Shown here in pieces: positions 61,238 to 64,000 of a DNA stretch of 64,000 nucleotides. The DNA lies in assembly GCF_014198245.1 (NCBI RefSeq), contig NZ_JACIHE010000001.1, positions 858,858 through 922,857 on the forward strand, given 5' to 3'. Both the position numbers and the translations under genes were made by a program. The stretch is from Bradyrhizobium sp. cir1. Lineage in GTDB: Bacteria; Pseudomonadota; Alphaproteobacteria; Rhizobiales; Xanthobacteraceae. The notes under the pieces were generated by a model. That model was not told the origin of the DNA and did not search any database. It was given only the letters and a program-made list of their open reading frames with translations. The first letter of the stretch is position 1. Each line of letters opens with the position of its first letter.

Positions 61238-61253
61238 TACCTACTAGTTGGTA
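61238..61253 (-). promoter_or_regulatory. TetR operator upstream of the DUF308 gene
   Basis: TACCTACTAGTTGGTA is a 16-base dyad with one mismatch pair, matching TACCnnCTAGnnGGTA, which also occurs upstream of the tetR gene (61924-61939). Confidence 0.65.
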
Positions 61254-61327
61254 GTTTTTACACACAACAAATCACCCTCCCCCGCAGCTCGCCTGCGGGC
61301 GTGTCGTTGTCGTCTCGCCGATATCTT

Positions 61328-61912
61328 TCAGTGCCTGGTGGACAGCCGGTCCAGCAGCGGGCCGGTGATCACGCCGAACATTTTTGGATCGCCATAAGCG
61401 CGCGCCGACAGCATTGCACCGTGAATGGTTGCCAAGAAGCCTTCAGCTTCGACCTTGGCTGAGTTGGCGAAGTGAAGCCGCCCCTTCCGCTTGCCGCGCT
61501 CCATCACCGACGTCAGCCAGGACGCCAGCGCGCGAAAGTGCGCGCGGACTTCGAGCGCCACCTCCTCCGGCAGGATCGGAAGCTCGCTGGCAAGCAGCGC
61601 ACAGACGCAGAATGGCGCCGTCGCGTCCGAGATGCACGCCTCCCAGTAGGCAACGTAGCTTTTGAGCTGGTCGCGCGGATCAGGAACATTGCGCTCGAGT
61701 GCTGCCAGTCCCGCCTTCGCCTCTTCGCGGTAACGCGACACGAGGGTGCGGACCAGATCGACCTTGCTGGCGAAATGGTGGTGGATGCTCGGCTTGCGGA
61801 TGCCGACGACGTCGGCGATGTCGGCATAGCTGAAGCCGTTATAGCCGCCAGCGATGATCAGGCTGCGTGCGCAGGCCAGGATGTCGTCGGCGGTCGAGGA
61901 AACGTTGCTCAT
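61328..61912 (-). CDS. TetR family transcriptional regulator
   Basis: A 194-aa repressor: HTH YADIADVVGIRKPSIHHHFA (about 30-49) and a helical C-terminal domain of the TetR_C type. The ATG at 61912 is preferred; the extension to 61948 reads into the operator. Two near-identical dyads flank it, one in its own promoter and one at the downstream DUF308 gene, consistent with autoregulation and control of that gene. Confidence 0.9.
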   Translation of the reverse strand: MSNVSSTADDILACARSLIIAGGYNGFSYADIADVVGIRKPSIHHHFASKVDLVRTLVSRYREEAKAGLAALERNVPDPRDQLKSYVAYWEACISDATAPFCVCALLASELPILPEEVALEVRAHFRALASWLTSVMERGKRKGRLHFANSAKVEAEGFLATIHGAMLSARAYGDPKMFGVITGPLLDRLSTRH

Positions 61913-61923
61913 GGAGGTCCAAT

Positions 61924-61939
61924 TACCTTCTAGTAGGTA
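61924..61939 (-). promoter_or_regulatory. TetR operator upstream of its own gene
   Basis: TACCTTCTAGTAGGTA, a 16-base dyad with one mismatch pair, 11 bases before the chosen tetR start. It shares TACCnnCTAGnnGGTA with the site at 61238-61253. Confidence 0.65.
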
Positions 61940-61991
61940 GACGGTCAAGAATGGGATGCTTCAACCATCCGTGAGTGGTAGGAGCGCTTGC

Positions 61992-62492
61992 ATGACCATT
62001 CGCCCGATCGTCCGCTATCCCGACCGCCGGCTCGCAATGCCGGCCCGCCCCGTCACCGCCTTCGACGATTCATTGCGCGAGCTTGCGGCAGATTTGCTCG
62101 ACACCATGCGCGCCGCGCCCGGCATCGGCATCACGGCGCCGCACATCGGCGTGCCCTTGCGGGTCGTCGTGCTCGAGCTCGACGCCAAGGCGGGCCCGCA
62201 GACCTACGTCAATCCCGAGATCACGTGGGCCTCACCCGAAATGATCATGCACAAGGAAGGCAGCGTCTCGATGCCCGGCGTCAACGACGAGGTGCAGCGT
62301 CACGCCCGCGTGCGCATCAGCTACCAGGATCTCGACGGCAACCTCCAGAGCGAAGAGTCCGAAGCCTTGCGCGCCGTCTGCCACCAGCACGAGATCGACC
62401 AGCTGGACGGGATGTTCTGGGTCCAGCGGCTGTCGCGGCTGAAGCGCGAGCGGCTGGTGAAGAAGTACGAGAAGATGGCGCGGGGTTCGTAG
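61992..62492 (+). CDS. Peptide deformylase homologue lacking metal ligands
   Basis: A 166-aa protein with peptide deformylase fold. The three motifs are altered: GxGxAAxQ is GIGITAPHIG, EGCLS is EGSVSMPG (the metal-binding Cys replaced by Ser), and QHExDH is QHEIDQ (second His replaced by Gln). Only the first His and Glu of HExxH remain, so normal deformylase activity is doubtful. The ATG at 61992 (MTIRPIVRYPDRRLAMPARP) gives family length. A separate, intact PDF is expected elsewhere in the genome. The stop overlaps a REP-like repeat. Confidence 0.85.
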   Translation: MTIRPIVRYPDRRLAMPARPVTAFDDSLRELAADLLDTMRAAPGIGITAPHIGVPLRVVVLELDAKAGPQTYVNPEITWASPEMIMHKEGSVSMPGVNDEVQRHARVRISYQDLDGNLQSEESEALRAVCHQHEIDQLDGMFWVQRLSRLKRERLVKKYEKMARGS

Positions 62493-62603
62493 GGTGGACT
62501 AGCGACAGCGTAATCCACCAATCTGAGCGCGGCGCAACGAAGGAATGGTGGATTACGCCGGCGGACTGCGCTTCGCGCAGCCTTTTAGCTAATCCACCCT
62601 ACG
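62489..62603. repeat. Nested palindromic repeat, GTAGGGTGGA family
   Basis: GTAGGGTGGACTAGC (62489-62503) mirrors GCTAATCCACCCTAC (62588-62602), and GTAATCCACCA (62510-62520) mirrors TGGTGGATTAC (62547-62557) inside it. It begins at the stop codon of the deformylase homologue. This is a typical dispersed Bradyrhizobium-type repeat. Confidence 0.7.
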
Positions 62604-62607
62604 CACC

Positions 62608-62979
62608 TTATCGCACTCTCGCCCTCTTCCCGCCCCGCTTGGTGATCGGCGCGTTGCGAGGCTCCCGTTTGCCGCGCGCGATCTCCGTCGCCAGCGCATC
62701 CAGCTTCGGCTCCCAGAAATTCCTGAACCGACCGATCCACGCGTCGACCGCACGAAGCCCCGCAACATCGACTGAATAGAGGCGCCTTTGCGCCTCCGCC
62801 CGAACCGTTGCAAAGCCGCTCTCACGCAGCACCTTGAGGTGCTGCGACACGGCCGCCTGCGTGATCCCGAACTCGGCCCCGATCACCTCGACGACCTCAC
62901 CGGACGCCATCTCCCCGGGCGCAAGCAGCTCGAGGATGCGACGGCGCACGGGATCGGCGAGGACCTCGAAGATTTGCAT
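62608..62979 (-). CDS. ArsR family (winged helix) transcriptional regulator
   Basis: A 123-aa regulator with VIGAEFGITQAAVSQHLKVL (HTH) and wing region RAEAQRRLYSV. The ligand Cys of metal-sensing ArsR proteins is absent. Its ATG overlaps the SRPBCC stop (TGATG). The SRPBCC-ArsR pairing is recurrent in bacteria; here the regulator is the second gene and probably controls the pair. Confidence 0.92.
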   Translation of the reverse strand: MQIFEVLADPVRRRILELLAPGEMASGEVVEVIGAEFGITQAAVSQHLKVLRESGFATVRAEAQRRLYSVDVAGLRAVDAWIGRFRNFWEPKLDALATEIARGKREPRNAPITKRGGKRARVR

Positions 62980-63641
62980 CAGCTTCCCGTGCCCGGATGT
63001 GCGATATCAGGCGGCATCTCGCCGCGATAGAATGCAATGGTGCGGTCCGAGCGTTGTTTCGCCGTGTCAGGATCGACCCCGCTTGCGACATGCGCCGCGC
63101 GCCAATATTCGCCGCTTGTCGTCATGAAGTCCTTGCCCTCAGGCGAGCGCATCCATTGTTCGGCCGTCTCATGATCGACCGATGCTCCGGTCGCAAGATA
63201 TCGCTCAAGTCCCGCAAGAGCGAGGTCCCAACCGACCCCAACCGCGCCTGGACCGAACCGATTCCAATGATCCTCGATCATCGCGGTGTGCTCAAGCGTC
63301 AAGCGCGCCTGATTTCGCTCCGATGTCAGCCTGACATCGATCCAGCTCGTCGCGCCGCCGAACTCCCATGTCGCGGCAAAACGGGTCGGCGGCGTGCACG
63401 CCGTGATGGTGCCGCCCGCATTGCCCTTGACCTGGTACCTTCCCCCGAGTTGGAGCTCTCCCTCGACCGGCGCAAACCAGCGCGGAATGCGCTCCCTGCT
63501 GGTCACAGCGTCCCAGAGATCGTCGATGCTGGTGTCGTAGAGCCGCGTCAGCGTCACGGCACTCGCGGGCTTGCCGTCCTTCTCGAAGTTGCGCACCGAA
63601 CGCGTGACAAGCCCCAACACCCTGGCGACGTCGATCTGCAT
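62979..63641 (-). CDS. SRPBCC (AHSA1-like) domain protein
   Basis: A 220-aa START/AHSA1-type protein: LTRLYDTSIDDLWDAVTSRE near the N-terminus, RIPRWFAPVEGELQLGGRYQ, and LEHTAMIEDHWNRFGPGAVG as the late family segment. It binds a hydrophobic ligand in a large cavity; target unknown. The ATG at 63641 (MQIDVARVL) is preferred over the frame start at 63665. Co-transcribed with the downstream arsR-type gene. Confidence 0.9.
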   Translation of the reverse strand: MQIDVARVLGLVTRSVRNFEKDGKPASAVTLTRLYDTSIDDLWDAVTSRERIPRWFAPVEGELQLGGRYQVKGNAGGTITACTPPTRFAATWEFGGATSWIDVRLTSERNQARLTLEHTAMIEDHWNRFGPGAVGVGWDLALAGLERYLATGASVDHETAEQWMRSPEGKDFMTTSGEYWRAAHVASGVDPDTAKQRSDRTIAFYRGEMPPDIAHPGTGS

Positions 63642-63803
63642 TGCGCTTCTCCCTCTCGTTTGCACGGGAGATTAATATCAGGCTGCACTAATATAAACAA
63701 ATACTTATATTAAGATGACGGTCATTGGCAGCGGCGTATCCGTTTCCACGGACAGGCCGCCGCTCGAACGCGTTATTTCAGCGGCAGAAACAGGAAACCG
63801 TCG

Positions 63804-63857
63804 GGTGGGCAAAGCTTCCGCCTTCGCTCGAAGAGCGAAGGCAGATGCGTGCCCACC
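63804..63857. repeat. Nested palindrome, GGTGGGC family
   Basis: GGTGGGC (63804-63810) mirrors GCCCACC (63851-63857) and encloses CTTCGCTC-gaa-GAGCGAAG (63822-63840), a strong hairpin. Confidence 0.65.
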
Positions 63858-63883
63858 ATGTGATCGGTGATCCTGGAAGAGAT

Positions 63884-63916
63884 GGTGGGCACGGCGCAAA
63901 TGCGCCTTTGCCCACC
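63884..63916. repeat. Palindrome, GGTGGGC family, second copy
   Basis: GGTGGGCA (63884-63891) with TGCCCACC (63909-63916) encloses GGCGCA (63893-63898) with TGCGCC (63901-63906), a nearly perfect hairpin of about 33 bases. Confidence 0.65.
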
Positions 63917-64000
63917 CTTGTTTTAGCGCACTGGATTAGAATGGCCTCGTTCCGTGAGGAATGGCCCAGCCCGGGTGGCCGCCCGAGCTGGGCTGCCGAT

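Larger units (their letters stand above)
63642..64000. other. Right-edge intergenic region with repeats only
   Basis: No convincing gene. It holds an AT-rich promoter stretch for the SRPBCC gene near 63670-63715 (run of TAATATAAACAAATAC) and two palindromic repeats listed separately. The 64-codon minus-strand frame across them is an artefact of the palindromes. Confidence 0.6.

Noticed and set aside
63705..63899. 64-codon minus-strand frame
   Set aside because: Lies across two palindromic repeats; composition fits the repeats, with no start signal.

Overview
The window reads as chromosomal DNA of a Bradyrhizobium-like alphaproteobacterium (Rhizobiales). The basis is high GC, GTG and TTG starts, branched-chain amino acid (Liv) transport genes, a radA-cvpA-purF gene order, NnrU, a DUF47-Pit pair, and families of palindromic intergenic repeats of the kind common in that genus. 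This is an inference from gene content. No rRNA, tRNA or CRISPR array was seen.

Layout. 0-4 kb: a TauE/SafE exporter, then a periplasmic binding protein translationally coupled to a membrane GGDEF-EAL protein. 4.3-10.6 kb: radA, cvpA, purF, a 47-aa membrane peptide, an SDR enzyme and a lone LivK-type binding protein. 10.7-18 kb (minus strand): a large autotransporter, an MFS pump, der, a Pro-rich lipoprotein and a TPR membrane protein. 18-25.3 kb: acyl-CoA-ligase-like enzyme, NnrU, a small periplasmic protein, prfC, a guanidine-II riboswitch with its SMR exporter, and a DUF47-Pit phosphate operon behind a Pho-box-like site. 25.4-30.2 kb: a complete livG-F-K-H-M operon. 30.5-43.9 kb: mostly single housekeeping or accessory genes (PAS protein, ArsC-like, CsaA, TetR-TSUP, GST, DUF429, serine hydrolase, GNAT, Lin0512, TPP enzyme, LysR/SDR/tautomerase, PadR, a frameshifted carboxymuconolactone decarboxylase, MmcQ).

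43.9-49.75 kb is a catabolic and uptake locus. A FAH-fold hydratase and an amidase diverge from a GntR repressor and a polar-amino-acid-type ABC transporter. A perfect 12-bp palindrome lies in the divergent promoter, and a near copy lies inside the 3' end of gntR just before the transporter genes. 50-52.6 kb holds a MarR-GNAT fusion with a 28-bp palindrome over its start, a SnoaL-like protein and an MFS transporter.

52.87-54.58 kb is the most unusual part. A SNF2/SWIM helicase gene has its 3' end present twice, as about 145-bp direct repeats. Between the repeats sit a RAYT-type HUH transposase bounded by perfect 25-bp inverted repeats, the C-terminal stub of a DddA/SCP1.201-like cytosine deaminase toxin, and an Imm1 immunity gene that overlaps the stub by ATGA. 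It looks like a toxin-immunity cassette delivered to the 3' end of the helicase gene and then decapitated by the transposase element, leaving an orphan immunity gene.

57.9-64 kb: cupin, isoprenylcysteine-methyltransferase-like and MAPEG membrane proteins, a small periplasmic protein, a DUF308 protein and a TetR regulator that share an operator motif, a peptide-deformylase homologue lacking metal ligands, and an SRPBCC-ArsR pair. Throughout, long antisense ORFs are shadows of GC-rich genes and were left out.
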